From Strigamia acuminata (lineage: Eukaryota; Arthropoda; Chilopoda; Geophilomorpha; Linotaeniidae), in contig OX442315.1 in assembly GCA_949358305.1 (NCBI GenBank), positions 1,922,001 through 1,986,000 of the forward strand: a stretch of DNA of 64,000 nucleotides, in the 5' to 3' direction. Both the position numbers and the translations under genes were made by a program. Below the pieces are notes generated by a model, which saw only the letters and a program-made list of their open reading frames with translations, made no database searches and was not told the origin of the DNA. Below are positions 1 to 8,868 of this stretch, one piece after another (the stretch's first letter is position 1; the number at the start of each line of letters is the position of its first letter).

Positions 1-894
1 AGTCACTGCTGTTATATAATCTCCATTCTCTTCACTAGTCATCCCAAGTGACACATTTGGAATGTGAGTTATGAACGTGGTTTCAAATGTCATATTTGTC
101 ATATTTGGATTTGCATTTTCAAAGCTCTTAACATCTGTATCAAGTTGAGGAGACCCTGAAGATTTAGTCAACTCTTGCTGGCAGATGCGTTTTTGTTTTA
201 AACAGTCATTTTCATAAAATAAGTACTGTTTGATGAAATATTTATCTTTTTTCACAAATATTTTTTCTTTATCGTCTAAAAAATAATTATTATTACAGTT
301 TATGGTTATAATTTTGCTAGCATAGATAATAGTTTCTTCATATCTGTCAGAGGATGCGACATATTGCTGTAAAAATATCGAATTATTAAAGATTATACCA
401 ACACAGTCATTTGAAAGAGTGTATAATTGCAAATGCGACTTATCCATGAATTGGAGATGTTTTCCGCCTAGCACTAAGTTAAATAAGTGGCCAGTGTTAT
501 AATTGTAGCCATGAAACACATCGCCTTTAATCAAGTATGGAATATATATTTTTAAATCATTAAAAAAACACGTCTTTGGTACTTGACAGGTGTCCTGATA
601 AAATAGTAAATGGGAAAACTCTCTGCTTGTATTTGTTTGCCGTATAAACATTAACTTATTGTACTTTGTATCTACGGAATGGGTTTTGCTATTTCCATAA
701 TCACGTATGAGAATAGTTGTGCTGTTAGGAAAAAACCAGAGAAGATGCGGTATAACACCAACATTTTGTTGCTTGTTATCATATATCTCGATTACATCGT
801 TATCAGGATTTGTTTTAAAACTTGAAAATTGTATATAGGTTGAGTTACCACAATGTAATAAAAAATTAATAATAAATAATCCCAGCAGTTTCAT
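1..894 (-). CDS. Putative secreted/virion surface glycoprotein, 3' end outside window
   Basis: An open frame starts at an ATG at the right end and stays open for 298 codons to the left edge of the window, so its C-terminus is missing. The first ~20 residues form a hydrophobic signal peptide (MKLLGLFIINFLLHCG). The rest is hydrophilic with several N-x-S/T sites and about eight cysteines, as in an extracellular or virion envelope protein. I recognise no family. Very AT-rich codon use resembles the viral islands rather than the host genes, so I infer a viral origin. A C-terminal transmembrane segment, if any, would lie outside the window. Confidence 0.6.
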   Translation of the reverse strand, partial: MKLLGLFIINFLLHCGNSTYIQFSSFKTNPDNDVIEIYDNKQQNVGVIPHLLWFFPNSTTILIRDYGNSKTHSVDTKYNKLMFIRQTNTSREFSHLLFYQDTCQVPKTCFFNDLKIYIPYLIKGDVFHGYNYNTGHLFNLVLGGKHLQFMDKSHLQLYTLSNDCVGIIFNNSIFLQQYVASSDRYEETIIYASKIITINCNNNYFLDDKEKIFVKKDKYFIKQYLFYENDCLKQKRICQQELTKSSGSPQLDTDVKSFENANPNMTNMTFETTFITHIPNVSLGMTSEENGDYITAVT

Positions 895-1557
895 GTTTTT
901 TAATTACTGACATTTTTATTTTAATTACAAAAATTGTTTAAATTACTTTTTTTTGTATTCCATGTCTCATAACAAATAAAAATGTTTTCAAATAATGATA
1001 ACACCATTATACCTGTTTTTTTTCTTCTCTTTTATGATATATGCTTAGTTAAAAATATTAAATTTGAATTGTAAATTCCAAAGGCATGAAAGAGTATAAA
1101 AAGTATAGAAGTGGTGATTGGGACATTTGATGTAGATCATGGCATCAGGATTAGACTGTAGATCCAACAAGACAACATCATCGCCATCGTGTGGTGGAAA
1201 CACATCAACTAAGGAGTTCCCCTACTTCCTCTTTTACTATTATGGTGCTGTATAAATCTCAGTTCAGCACAAAAGTTAAGATAGACTACTTATGTAAGTG
1301 AAAGAGTTAAAATTAACTATCATAATTCCTTAAAAATAAAGAAGAAATTCAACAGATAACCTTACGGACTAGTGCCGAAAACCGAGACGAGGTGTCAACA
1401 ACGTCTTCACCTTTGCATAATAACATTTTGTGTGAATCAACGCCGGTATTCATACAGTAAGTCAATATTAATATTTTATAACGTTATTAAAAATAATAAT
1501 CAACTAAAAAACAACTATTGAAACTTATCATGTATGAGACCCCTTTTCTCACGCTAG
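895..1557. other. Intergenic; possible 5' UTR exon and intron
   Basis: AT-rich sequence without a convincing long frame. A 38-codon frame begins with ATG at 1139. A consensus donor (GTAAGT) sits at 1457 and an acceptor (CTCACGCTAG) ends at 1557, directly before the ATG of the next frame. This suggests a non-coding exon spliced onto that gene. There is no transcript evidence. Confidence 0.3.
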
Positions 1558-2265
1558 ATGGCGCCGTATCGTTTAAAAAGAAAGAAGTTATTGGAATTAT
1601 TTCGTTTTAAGCAAAACATGATACGGAAGAGTCAACAGAAACAAAAATACACCGTTCTAAATTCTACCTCGTCAAGGGAAGAGTCAATGGAAGCAACACC
1701 CGTGGTCAATACGACCAATAGGATCGTCAGAGCACCGAACACACTTATCGCTATTGACCAGAAAAGTTGGGATATACTCAGTTGGACCCGAAATTATCCG
1801 AAATTACTTCCTGATGACATTCATCCCAATGATGCCCCACCCAAAATCACCAAATTGACTGAAAGTGGGTACGTGATTCCCAAAAAGGCTCCTGTTAAGG
1901 ACAGCTTCAGTGGAAATCATGAAACGACAAAATTGAATGCGCCCAGCACTAGCCGATCTCGGACAATCGAGGTGGTACAACGAAATAAGGATCTAATTCC
2001 AAGAAACCAGGTAAACATAACTGAGTTGTTCGAAAAAGAAAGAAATCAAAATTCAAATAATTATCACCCGCAACAAGCGGAACTCCGGAACAAAGACGCT
2101 TGTGAACACGTGACATTCAATGAATCACCTAAGCAAAGCGGAGAAAACTGCTATTTTCCCAAGAAGAACTATATTTATTCGAGATCAATAATAAATATTC
2201 GAAAATCTCGTACAATACACTGGAAAAAAATGCAAATTTCAAAACATTTTCAAGTTGAAAATTGA
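1558..2265 (+). CDS. Hypothetical basic protein, possibly host exon
   Basis: A 235-codon frame whose ATG follows immediately on a good splice acceptor (TTTTCTCACGCTAG). The product is basic at the N-terminus (RLKRKK), rich in Asn, Ser, Lys and Thr through the middle, without membrane segments or a recognisable domain. Its base composition is less AT-biased than the viral islands, which favours a host gene or an old transposon frame. The C-terminus becomes low-complexity and may read into non-coding sequence. I do not recognise the protein. It could be a single exon of a longer spliced gene. Confidence 0.35.
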   Translation: MAPYRLKRKKLLELFRFKQNMIRKSQQKQKYTVLNSTSSREESMEATPVVNTTNRIVRAPNTLIAIDQKSWDILSWTRNYPKLLPDDIHPNDAPPKITKLTESGYVIPKKAPVKDSFSGNHETTKLNAPSTSRSRTIEVVQRNKDLIPRNQVNITELFEKERNQNSNNYHPQQAELRNKDACEHVTFNESPKQSGENCYFPKKNYIYSRSIINIRKSRTIHWKKMQISKHFQVEN

Positions 2266-3290
2266 TATGGAAAATTTGAATTTCCTATCATGTGAAAATT
2301 TAATGAAATAAGTTGGAAATATCCACGCATTTACAAACTTCTGAAAAGTAGTAGTAAATCCTAGAGATGAAAACTAATATTTCCAATAAGTTTTAAATCC
2401 TTTGTTCAAATCAAATTTATTTTATCTGGAAATGTGTTGTAAACTTCATTTCACAATGATTGTAAAAATAATGTAAAAGCAAGAAAATACTTGAAATTTA
2501 AATGTAACATCCACAAATAAATAAATAAATAAATAATCAATGGGAGATTAATTGTATTTTTAATACAATGAATCACAAATAGATTATTTGTGAATTCAAA
2601 ATTATTTAACAAAGAAGTTACTATATAAAGGAAATTATGCATAAATTATTATAAACCATAATAGCCTAGTGAACAGGGCAGTGGTCTCCAGAACAAAAAG
2701 GTCCCAGGTTCAGTCCCAGGAATGGCAATTGTAAGTGCAGAGAAAACCAAAGGATAAGTTAAATAAAAATAAAGTCTCATAAAACATTACCAATTGTACT
2801 AAAATTAATAAAAATTAATTGCAAAATGGTATACGTAAAAAAAAATCAAATAGATTCAGTCTAAATTTAATAATGAATTATTATAATAAAATAAAATCTT
2901 TACTAAAGTTCATCAGTAAAAAGGTTTCAGTCTAAATTTAATCAAAATGTACTAAAACAATTAAATGATAAAAAAAAATTGAGCTAGTATATTTAAAATT
3001 TTAAAAATGGGGGGCAGTAGATTTTTTTCTTTGGTATAAAACTTGGAACATATTGGAAATTTATAGGAAATACATTGTGAAACTTTAAATTTTCACAATT
3101 GAAAATGTTTGTAAAGTTATTTTAAAAAAGTTATGGAAATGGTCTCTTTCCTAGATTGTAAAAATGACGAGAAAGGACTTATTTCCAATTGATTGTAAAT
3201 CCAATTTTCAAAGTTGTAAAATCCATCTACCTATATACTGCTAGTATTTACAATTCTTTACAAGTGAGTAAATCTGTTTTTTTCTAGTGA
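2266..3290. other. AT-rich intergenic sequence
   Basis: Strongly AT-rich with short words such as GGAAAT and GTAAA recurring on both strands. Apart from the SINE-like head described separately I see no gene. Confidence 0.5.
2660..2730 (+). mobile_element. Candidate tRNA-derived SINE head
   Basis: An A-box-like stretch (TAGCCTAGTG, near 2662) and a B-box-like stretch (GGTTCAGTCCC, near 2707) lie about 45 bases apart, the spacing of an RNA polymerase III internal promoter. No cloverleaf acceptor stem can be closed, so this is not a functional tRNA. An A-rich tail follows. This fits the tRNA-like head of a short interspersed element, but I see no second copy here to confirm it. Confidence 0.4.
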
Positions 3291-3630
3291 TACCAAGATC
3301 TGATCAGCAAAAAAATCACTGACAAGGTCAAGCAAATTCAACTAAGAAAAGTAGAATGTGCTTGTGATTTAGCAAAAGAAAAATCTTATGACGATCTACC
3401 AATCAACAAAAATGAGATTCCGTGTCCATTTTGCTCAGCAATGGAATGGATAGCACCGGTTGCTATTTGACAATTTGTTTTAACTGCTTAAGAGTAAGAA
3501 ACGTCCAAAGAACCAATCCTGGAATTCGGAATTTCTACCTGATGTGGTAAATGGCATGTTTTGCCGCCACCACGATTGTGAGCTACTTGCCCAAAATGCT
3601 ATATTTTTTTTGAGGACAGAAAAACTTTTT
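3291..3630 (+). pseudogene. Frameshifted zinc-ribbon protein remnant
   Basis: Reading from 3291 gives about 59 codons ending in a CPFC knuckle. A one-base shift then restores a frame with a second knuckle (CFNC). Together they give C-x2-C ... C-x2-C with an 'EIPC' lead-in, like the intact protein encoded from 42504. No ATG begins the frame. I read it as a decayed relative or unspliced exons of a host small zinc-ribbon family. Function unknown. Confidence 0.35.
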
Positions 3631-4088
3631 TATACTTAAAATATATTCCTGAAATCTCGCGATAAAATAAAACTAATTTTGATTGAATTCTGAATGAAAT
3701 TCTGACTAAACTGAACGTTTTACTTGAGACGAATAAAAATCATACTTGATGGTTAAAGACAAGATTTATTGTGTTTAAAAACCGGGGTTCGCATATTACA
3801 AATCAGAAACAAGAAGTAAAACTTGAAAAAACATGACCAAAACAGCGACTTCCGTTTCCGCGTCATTCAATCTTCAAAAGCGCCACCTCGATGTTGGCTT
3901 CACTGCGCGACTCTGCACATTGACACTCGTCCTTTCGCACCTAAAACGCTTTGATTTTCACAATATTGTTAAAAATGTCAATTAAAATTCTAATTAAATT
4001 AAAAAAATAGACAACCGTATCAGCAAATTTCTTTTTTATAAAAAACTTAATTTAAACTTTTTTATTCCTGGTGTTATTTAAAACAAAC
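3631..4088. other. Intergenic sequence
   Basis: No gene seen. A GC-richer patch around 3840-3960 has no long frame on either strand. Confidence 0.4.
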
Positions 4089-4538
4089 ATGATTGTGGAT
4101 TTTAATAAACCGGTAATAGAAATAACGGAATTAGATAGGTTAAAGACGAAAAAACGTAATTTCAAGTATAAAAAATTTAAAAATACGGGTATTATTATTT
4201 TATCAAGAACATGCCACGCGTGTGGAATGACAGAGATCAAATCATTGAGACAACACGATTTAATAAATATATTTTGTCCTTGGTCAATATATCGAACAAA
4301 GCCTTTGGTTTCATTTTTTATAAACTCCAAGTCAATCATACATTTAAAATGTGGCATTCATTTAGGTTCAAACAAAATTATAGAAAATGCTTTCATAATG
4401 TTTAGATGTAAACATATTGTATGTATTCCTTGTGCTATGTCAATTATTCCTTATAAATGTCCATACTGTCAATTGAAATTGTCCACTAATATTAATGACT
4501 TACCGTTATCATATATTGTTAGATATTATTGTACTTAA
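4089..4538 (+). CDS. RING-finger-like zinc protein, viral-type
   Basis: A 149-codon frame. I chose the first ATG (MIVDFNKP) rather than an in-frame GTG 18 bases upstream. The product has a CHAC pair near residue 45, then a C-x-H cluster and a C-terminal C-x2-C, C-x2-C pattern (CKHIVCIPCAMS, CPYC) like the second half of a RING finger. RING proteins are commonly E3 ubiquitin ligases, and viruses of the baculovirus group carry many, but the metal-ligand order here is incomplete and activity is an inference. It is very AT-rich and intronless like the viral islands. A T-run followed by an A-run lies about 50 bases upstream. Confidence 0.55.
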   Translation: MIVDFNKPVIEITELDRLKTKKRNFKYKKFKNTGIIILSRTCHACGMTEIKSLRQHDLINIFCPWSIYRTKPLVSFFINSKSIIHLKCGIHLGSNKIIENAFIMFRCKHIVCIPCAMSIIPYKCPYCQLKLSTNINDLPLSYIVRYYCT

Positions 4539-5012
4539 TTTATCAGATATTTATCTGCTGAATGCATTGAAAGGTCTACTTAACGAATGGCGCAAGTAAT
4601 AGTTCTAAACAGTGATTCATTCAATTAAAAATTTTAAACGAAAGGTCTACAACTGCAATAATCAAAATATATAATACAGTTGTAATTTATTATAATTTAT
4701 TTCTTTATCGTATGATAAAACAACAAAAATATATTTTTTTAAATTATAACGTAGGTATATCTCTTGAAATTGCAACAAATATTCATCTAAAAACACTAAA
4801 TAAAACCTCTGGTAGCAACTGTGGTGATTCATATTCTGTTACACAAAAAGTCTCAAAATTATCCCAAATCAAGCTTGGGATAAAAAACACATCTATTTCT
4901 TCAAATAACACTAAATTTTTAATTAATTGGAAGTATCTAAAAATATATTATACACATGCACATTGGTGTCAGAACAAAACATTATCTGAAATCATAAGTA
5001 CAACCTAACAAC
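4539..5012. other. Intergenic, includes possible LTR of the copia relic
   Basis: A 98-codon frame (about 4712-5008, plus) shows no family features. The stretch lies just beyond the purine-rich tract of the minus-strand copia relic, where its 3' LTR would be expected. I cannot define LTR borders because no second LTR is visible. Confidence 0.3.
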
Positions 5013-5349
5013 AATAATAACAAATCTCCTCCTTGGATTTATGATAAATACAAATATTATTAGGTTAACATAAGCTTAGCTTGTTTAAGTAATCCCTCCT
5101 CATCATCCCCATTCAATCCTTTAGTTAAAAACGAGCAAACATCTTTTTTTTCCTTCTACATAAATCATAGTAACTTTGCTTTCTTTCAACTCATCCTTCA
5201 CACATCGCATTTTTCTATTAAAATATTTGGTTTTGTATTTTTTATTTCCGTTTTAAATAAACTTACAACATTTAAAATATCACAAAACAATTTTACATCA
5301 TTTCCATTAAACAGTCCAACTTCTTCCAATAGTTCTTTTGTCTAGACTA

Positions 5350-5671
5350 CCGTAGCCCCCCGTTTAAACGCCCGGGCGTTTATTTCTTTTTCTGAGCTGC
5401 TTCTCCCAGCGTCAATATGAAACCCGGCGATTAAATGAACCCGGCGCATAACCGAAAAATCGGCGATTTTTCTGCAAAAAAAGGCGATTTTTCTGCAAAA
5501 AAGGCGATTTTTCTGCAAAAAAATCGCCTTTTTTTGCAGAAAAATGGTGATTTTTGTGGACCCGGCGCTTATTCGGGACCGACGTTAATTTAGTAAATCG
5601 CCGATGACTGCCCGGCGCTAAAACTGGGCCGGCGCTTTATTGAACCCGGGCGTTTAAACGGGGCGCTACGG
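5350..5671. mobile_element. MITE with ~27-bp terminal inverted repeats
   Basis: The ends are near-perfect inverted repeats (CCGTAGC.CCCCGTTTAAAC and its complement). The interior carries three direct copies and one inverted copy of a GCGATTTTTCTGCAAAAA word. It has no coding capacity. It interrupts a copia pol remnant, and comparison with the uninterrupted copy near 58235 suggests duplication of the trinucleotide CTA, which flanks the element (5347-5349, 5674-5676). The right end has two extra bases (CG), so the exact border is uncertain by a base or two. Confidence 0.7.
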
Positions 5672-5857
5672 CGCTAAATCTTTTAGTCTTTCATTTACCA
5701 AGTACCCTTCACCATTAAATTGCGAAAGTTTTGCTTTTCTTCTTTAATGTTCTCACCATTATAAATCGGCTGAAATCATCTATTACTGTAAAAAAGCATT
5801 TTGATACTCCTAGAAATTCCGGCATAATGAACCAAAGATCAGTGTAGAATAATTCCA

Positions 5858-7093
5858 TTATTTTCTTCGTTTGTATTCTACAATTCTTTTATGTAGTTTC
5901 CTCCTTATCTTGCCCTTTACACAGGTTTCACACACACTTTTAACTTCTTTGGTTCCTTTAAAACCTAATACTAATTCTTTTTTCTCCAGTTGTTCAATTG
6001 TCTCGTGACTTATGTGTCCTAATTGCTGATGCCGTTTTCTGATTATATTTTCAGCTTGATTTGCCTCTCCAGCATTCAATGCTCGTCCTATTGCTATGAA
6101 CTCATTTCTCCTTCTTTCCGCAATCATCAAAGTGATATCCATCTTCTCATTTTTTACTGTAACTTGCTTTTTTTGGAATTCAACGACAATATTTTCATTG
6201 TCAACTAGCTTGGATACTGACATCAAATTGCATCCCAGCTCAGGAACATGCAATACATTTTTCAATTTTAAGTCTTTATTTTGTTTATCTTGATGCCATA
6301 TAATGTCTCCTATTCCAATGGCTTTTATCGTTCCCTCTTTCTTTGCCAATGCTATGTCGATATCGCATTCTCCATATTTGCAAAAGCTATCCTTTTCCGT
6401 TGTCATGTGACTCGTTGCTCCAGAGTCTATCACCCATTTTAGCCCGGTGTTCGCTTCTATTTCTCCGACACAATATGCTGAAATTCCTGCAATTTCATCT
6501 TTTTTTGTTGCAACACGCTTTTTATTTTCTTCGTCTTTTATTTCGTCTTTTTCTTCGTCTTGTATTTTGTTTTTTTCTTCGTGTTGTATTTCGACTTTTT
6601 CTTCATTTTTTCTTTTTTCTTTTTCTTCATCTGGTATTTCGTCCTTTTCCTGTGCCACCATCGTAAATTCTTCATATTTGTCTGTCAAGATTTCGCTGCA
6701 CATCCTCTCACATTTTCCTTCATTTCCGTGTTCCCACACAGTTGATGCTACTTCTGGTTTTGATCGTCCCCTTGCGCGTTGTACACTTCGTCCTCTCCCG
6801 CCAGAGTTTGATTGAACTTCCAACTTTTTGCAATCAGCTGCCATGTGTCCTGATCCATTGCAATTATAGCATTTGACTTTGCTCCTACAATATTTCGACA
6901 AGAGGCCAACTTTTCCACAATTGTAGCAGGTCTTGTTTTTCTGCATTTTACTTCTTTCGTTTTCTCTGTGTGCTGTCTCTTTTCCAAATTGCTTCTTTTC
7001 TCTTTTTGTTTTGGCAAGTCGTATTTCATCTCTGAGTAATTGGTCGCGAATCATATTCATGTCCAAATGTGCCTTTCCTTCTAATGTTCGCAC
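5858..7093 (-). CDS. Copia Gag-protease-pre-integrase fragment
   Basis: 411 codons. Residues ~57-90 carry two CCHC zinc knuckles (CYNCGKVGLLSKYC and CYNCNGSGHMAADC) as in Ty1/copia nucleocapsid. A Lys/Glu low-complexity linker follows, then the aspartic protease motif WVIDSGATSHMT, then a GAG-pre-integrase domain (QLGHISHETIEQL ... CETCVKGK). The frame stops right after this domain, before the integrase DDE core. The start of Gag upstream of the first visible Met is also short for the family. A dead fragment of the retrotransposon. Confidence 0.85.
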   Translation of the reverse strand: MRTLEGKAHLDMNMIRDQLLRDEIRLAKTKREKKQFGKETAHRENERSKMQKNKTCYNCGKVGLLSKYCRSKVKCYNCNGSGHMAADCKKLEVQSNSGGRGRSVQRARGRSKPEVASTVWEHGNEGKCERMCSEILTDKYEEFTMVAQEKDEIPDEEKEKRKNEEKVEIQHEEKNKIQDEEKDEIKDEENKKRVATKKDEIAGISAYCVGEIEANTGLKWVIDSGATSHMTTEKDSFCKYGECDIDIALAKKEGTIKAIGIGDIIWHQDKQNKDLKLKNVLHVPELGCNLMSVSKLVDNENIVVEFQKKQVTVKNEKMDITLMIAERRRNEFIAIGRALNAGEANQAENIIRKRHQQLGHISHETIEQLEKKELVLGFKGTKEVKSVCETCVKGKIRRKLHKRIVEYKRRK

Positions 7094-7230
7094 CTAAGAG
7101 TCAATTTTATGCAAACTAAATATGAAATACGCAGAATAAAAAAATTATTTGAGTAAAATCAAGTGTTAAATAACAACTTAATGTCATTTCGAATCATAAC
7201 TTAATAAAAATAACACATTCAAATACTCCA

Positions 7231-7755
7231 TTAATCGATTTTAGATGTAGTTAAACTTCCTTTATTCAATTCTTTTATTTTATTCAACACTACTTTCGGA
7301 TCGCTGTAATAATTATATTTTCCATTTGAATAAAGGCTATACAATAACCATAACTGACGAATTTCCGAAAAACAATCCGACACATCAGCGGATGTATGTA
7401 TTATAATTTTATCCGTGCTGCTTATTCTGTATTCTAATCCGCAAATTGCATATCCTTCACTGGGAAAAATATTTAACTTTTTACAAACTTCGAAATAAAT
7501 TCTTAAAACGATTTTTAAATGTTTTATATTATACGAAATTTCGTTTCGTTTTTTACAATCAATAATTGGTTTTCCTAAACTTGTATACAATTTATTACAG
7601 TAAAAAAAATAAACTTGGTGTTTATTTTTTAATTTTTTTAAGAAGTTGCTTGGGGAACGGATAAATTTAACAATTTTGAGTATAATCAACTGTTTTAGAA
7701 ATATGTGAATGCAATCAGACATTAAATCATTTGCAATTAACGTGTGTTTTCTCAT
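7231..7755 (-). CDS. Hypothetical protein, viral-type
   Basis: A 174-codon frame with a clear ATG (MRKHTLIANDLM). The product is basic and rich in Ile, Lys, Asn and Tyr, with no membrane segment or recognised motif. Composition and lack of introns match the viral islands. It lies between the copia relic and the primase-helicase island. I do not recognise it. Intactness in such AT-rich DNA, where chance frames of this length are rare, supports a real gene. Confidence 0.45.
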   Translation of the reverse strand: MRKHTLIANDLMSDCIHIFLKQLIILKIVKFIRSPSNFLKKLKNKHQVYFFYCNKLYTSLGKPIIDCKKRNEISYNIKHLKIVLRIYFEVCKKLNIFPSEGYAICGLEYRISSTDKIIIHTSADVSDCFSEIRQLWLLYSLYSNGKYNYYSDPKVVLNKIKELNKGSLTTSKID

Positions 7756-8152
7756 AATGCTGGATGATTCTGAATGACTGTTGGCAATTGAATTATTATT
7801 AAGTTACGAATGTAATAGTAATATCAAATGTTTAATTCTCAATAATAATAATAAGAATCGCTTATCAATTTGTTTAAAAATTCAAAAAGCTGGCATTAAA
7901 TGATTTAATCGGAATAACGTCTATTCAAACAGCTAATCTATCTGTAGTAGCAGTTTATCATGTCGTAACCGTAAAATAATAATGTAATAAATATTTCAAA
8001 ATTTTATTCAAATGATAATTATTTTATTTTTAAATTAATTATTCCTAAATCAAAACATCAACAAGGAGTATATAGAGGCCGATCGGTACATACCGTTTTA
8101 TAATCTCTTCAGTATTAGACATACTGCAGTTGGTATATTAGCCTCAGCAACT
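7756..8152. other. Intergenic sequence
   Basis: AT-rich, no long frame. A TATATAG word about 80 bases before the next ATG could be its TATA box. Confidence 0.35.
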
Positions 8153-8683
8153 ATGCAAAAAAAACAACCAAAACTTGAAGATGATTTGGATACTTTGAAG
8201 CATAGAGTTAAGAAGATAGAGCCAGTGGCAGTAAAGGATGACTATGTGTTACCTGATGCAGATAAAGACCCGAGTGTTGGTAGAGAAACGAAGCCATCGA
8301 GTGTTGGTACAGAAACGGAGCTATCGTTCGGTATATTAACGATTCTTGCACGCTACTCGTTTATGGTATTGGTTATAGCATCTATACCGCTAATACATCA
8401 CATTTTTTGGAGCCCATCTATCCTAGTTTGTTTCGATGAGTCACAATCAGGACCGTTGCTGCATTCCGTCAACAAAACACCGAGCTACAACCCTTTAAAC
8501 AAAATGCCGCCTACAGACACCATGCCTCTTGATGGATCAGAAAATAATGCAATTGTGGACTCTGTAGATTATTCCAAGACAACAGTGGGGTCTAAAAATG
8601 GCCAAACTAAATATACTGTATTTCTGGAGGATGAAGACCATCCTAAGACACCTGCAATTTTGAAACACGACAAATATGACTGA
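8153..8683 (+). CDS. Hypothetical single-pass membrane protein
   Basis: 176 codons. An acidic, charged N-terminal segment with a short duplicated Ser-Val-Gly/Glu-Thr-Glu motif is followed by one hydrophobic helix (about residues 60-82, ILARYSFMVLVIASIPL) and a polar C-terminal tail. No family recognised. Base composition is less AT-biased than in the neighbouring primase-helicase gene, so it may be host-derived. It runs convergently toward that gene. Confidence 0.4.
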   Translation: MQKKQPKLEDDLDTLKHRVKKIEPVAVKDDYVLPDADKDPSVGRETKPSSVGTETELSFGILTILARYSFMVLVIASIPLIHHIFWSPSILVCFDESQSGPLLHSVNKTPSYNPLNKMPPTDTMPLDGSENNAIVDSVDYSKTTVGSKNGQTKYTVFLEDEDHPKTPAILKHDKYD

Positions 8684-8714
8684 CCAATGTGGCAGACAGC
8701 AGTATTTGAAATCT

Positions 8715-8790
8715 TTAAATCTCTTGTTAATCTCCTTTGTGTATCTAATCTTGTTAATCTCCTTTGTGTATCTAATCTTGTTAATCACAT
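8715..8790. repeat. 27-bp direct repeat, about 2.5 copies
   Basis: The word TCTTGTTAATCTCCTTTGTG followed by TATCTAA occurs in tandem downstream of the membrane-protein frame. Identical copies indicate recent slippage. Confidence 0.8.
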
Positions 8791-8868
8791 TCTTATATAA
8801 TCCATAAACTTCCTTCAAACACATTGCTATGGTATGTCTGTAAATCAAGTATAATAAAAACAATTTGA

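Larger units (their letters stand above)
5013..7093 (-). mobile_element. Degenerate Ty1/copia retrotransposon
   Basis: On the minus strand a gag-protease-pre-integrase frame (5858-7093) is followed by remnants of the extreme pol C-terminus (about 5270-5345) and a polypurine tract (AAGGAGGAGA near 5020). The integrase core, reverse transcriptase and most of RNase H are missing, so the copy cannot move on its own. A MITE interrupts the pol remnant. Homologous pol-tail fragments recur near 54720-55090 and 58140-58300, so the family has several dead copies here. Confidence 0.75.

Noticed and set aside
2662-2725. tRNA gene
   Set aside because: A- and B-box-like words are present but no acceptor stem or complete cloverleaf can be formed; more likely a SINE head.
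4963-4976. Copia primer-binding site (TTGGTGTCAGAAC)
   Set aside because: Resembles the initiator-tRNA primer site but lies on the opposite strand and at the wrong end of the minus-strand relic.
4712-5008. 98-residue protein
   Set aside because: No motif, and it overlaps the expected LTR of the copia relic.
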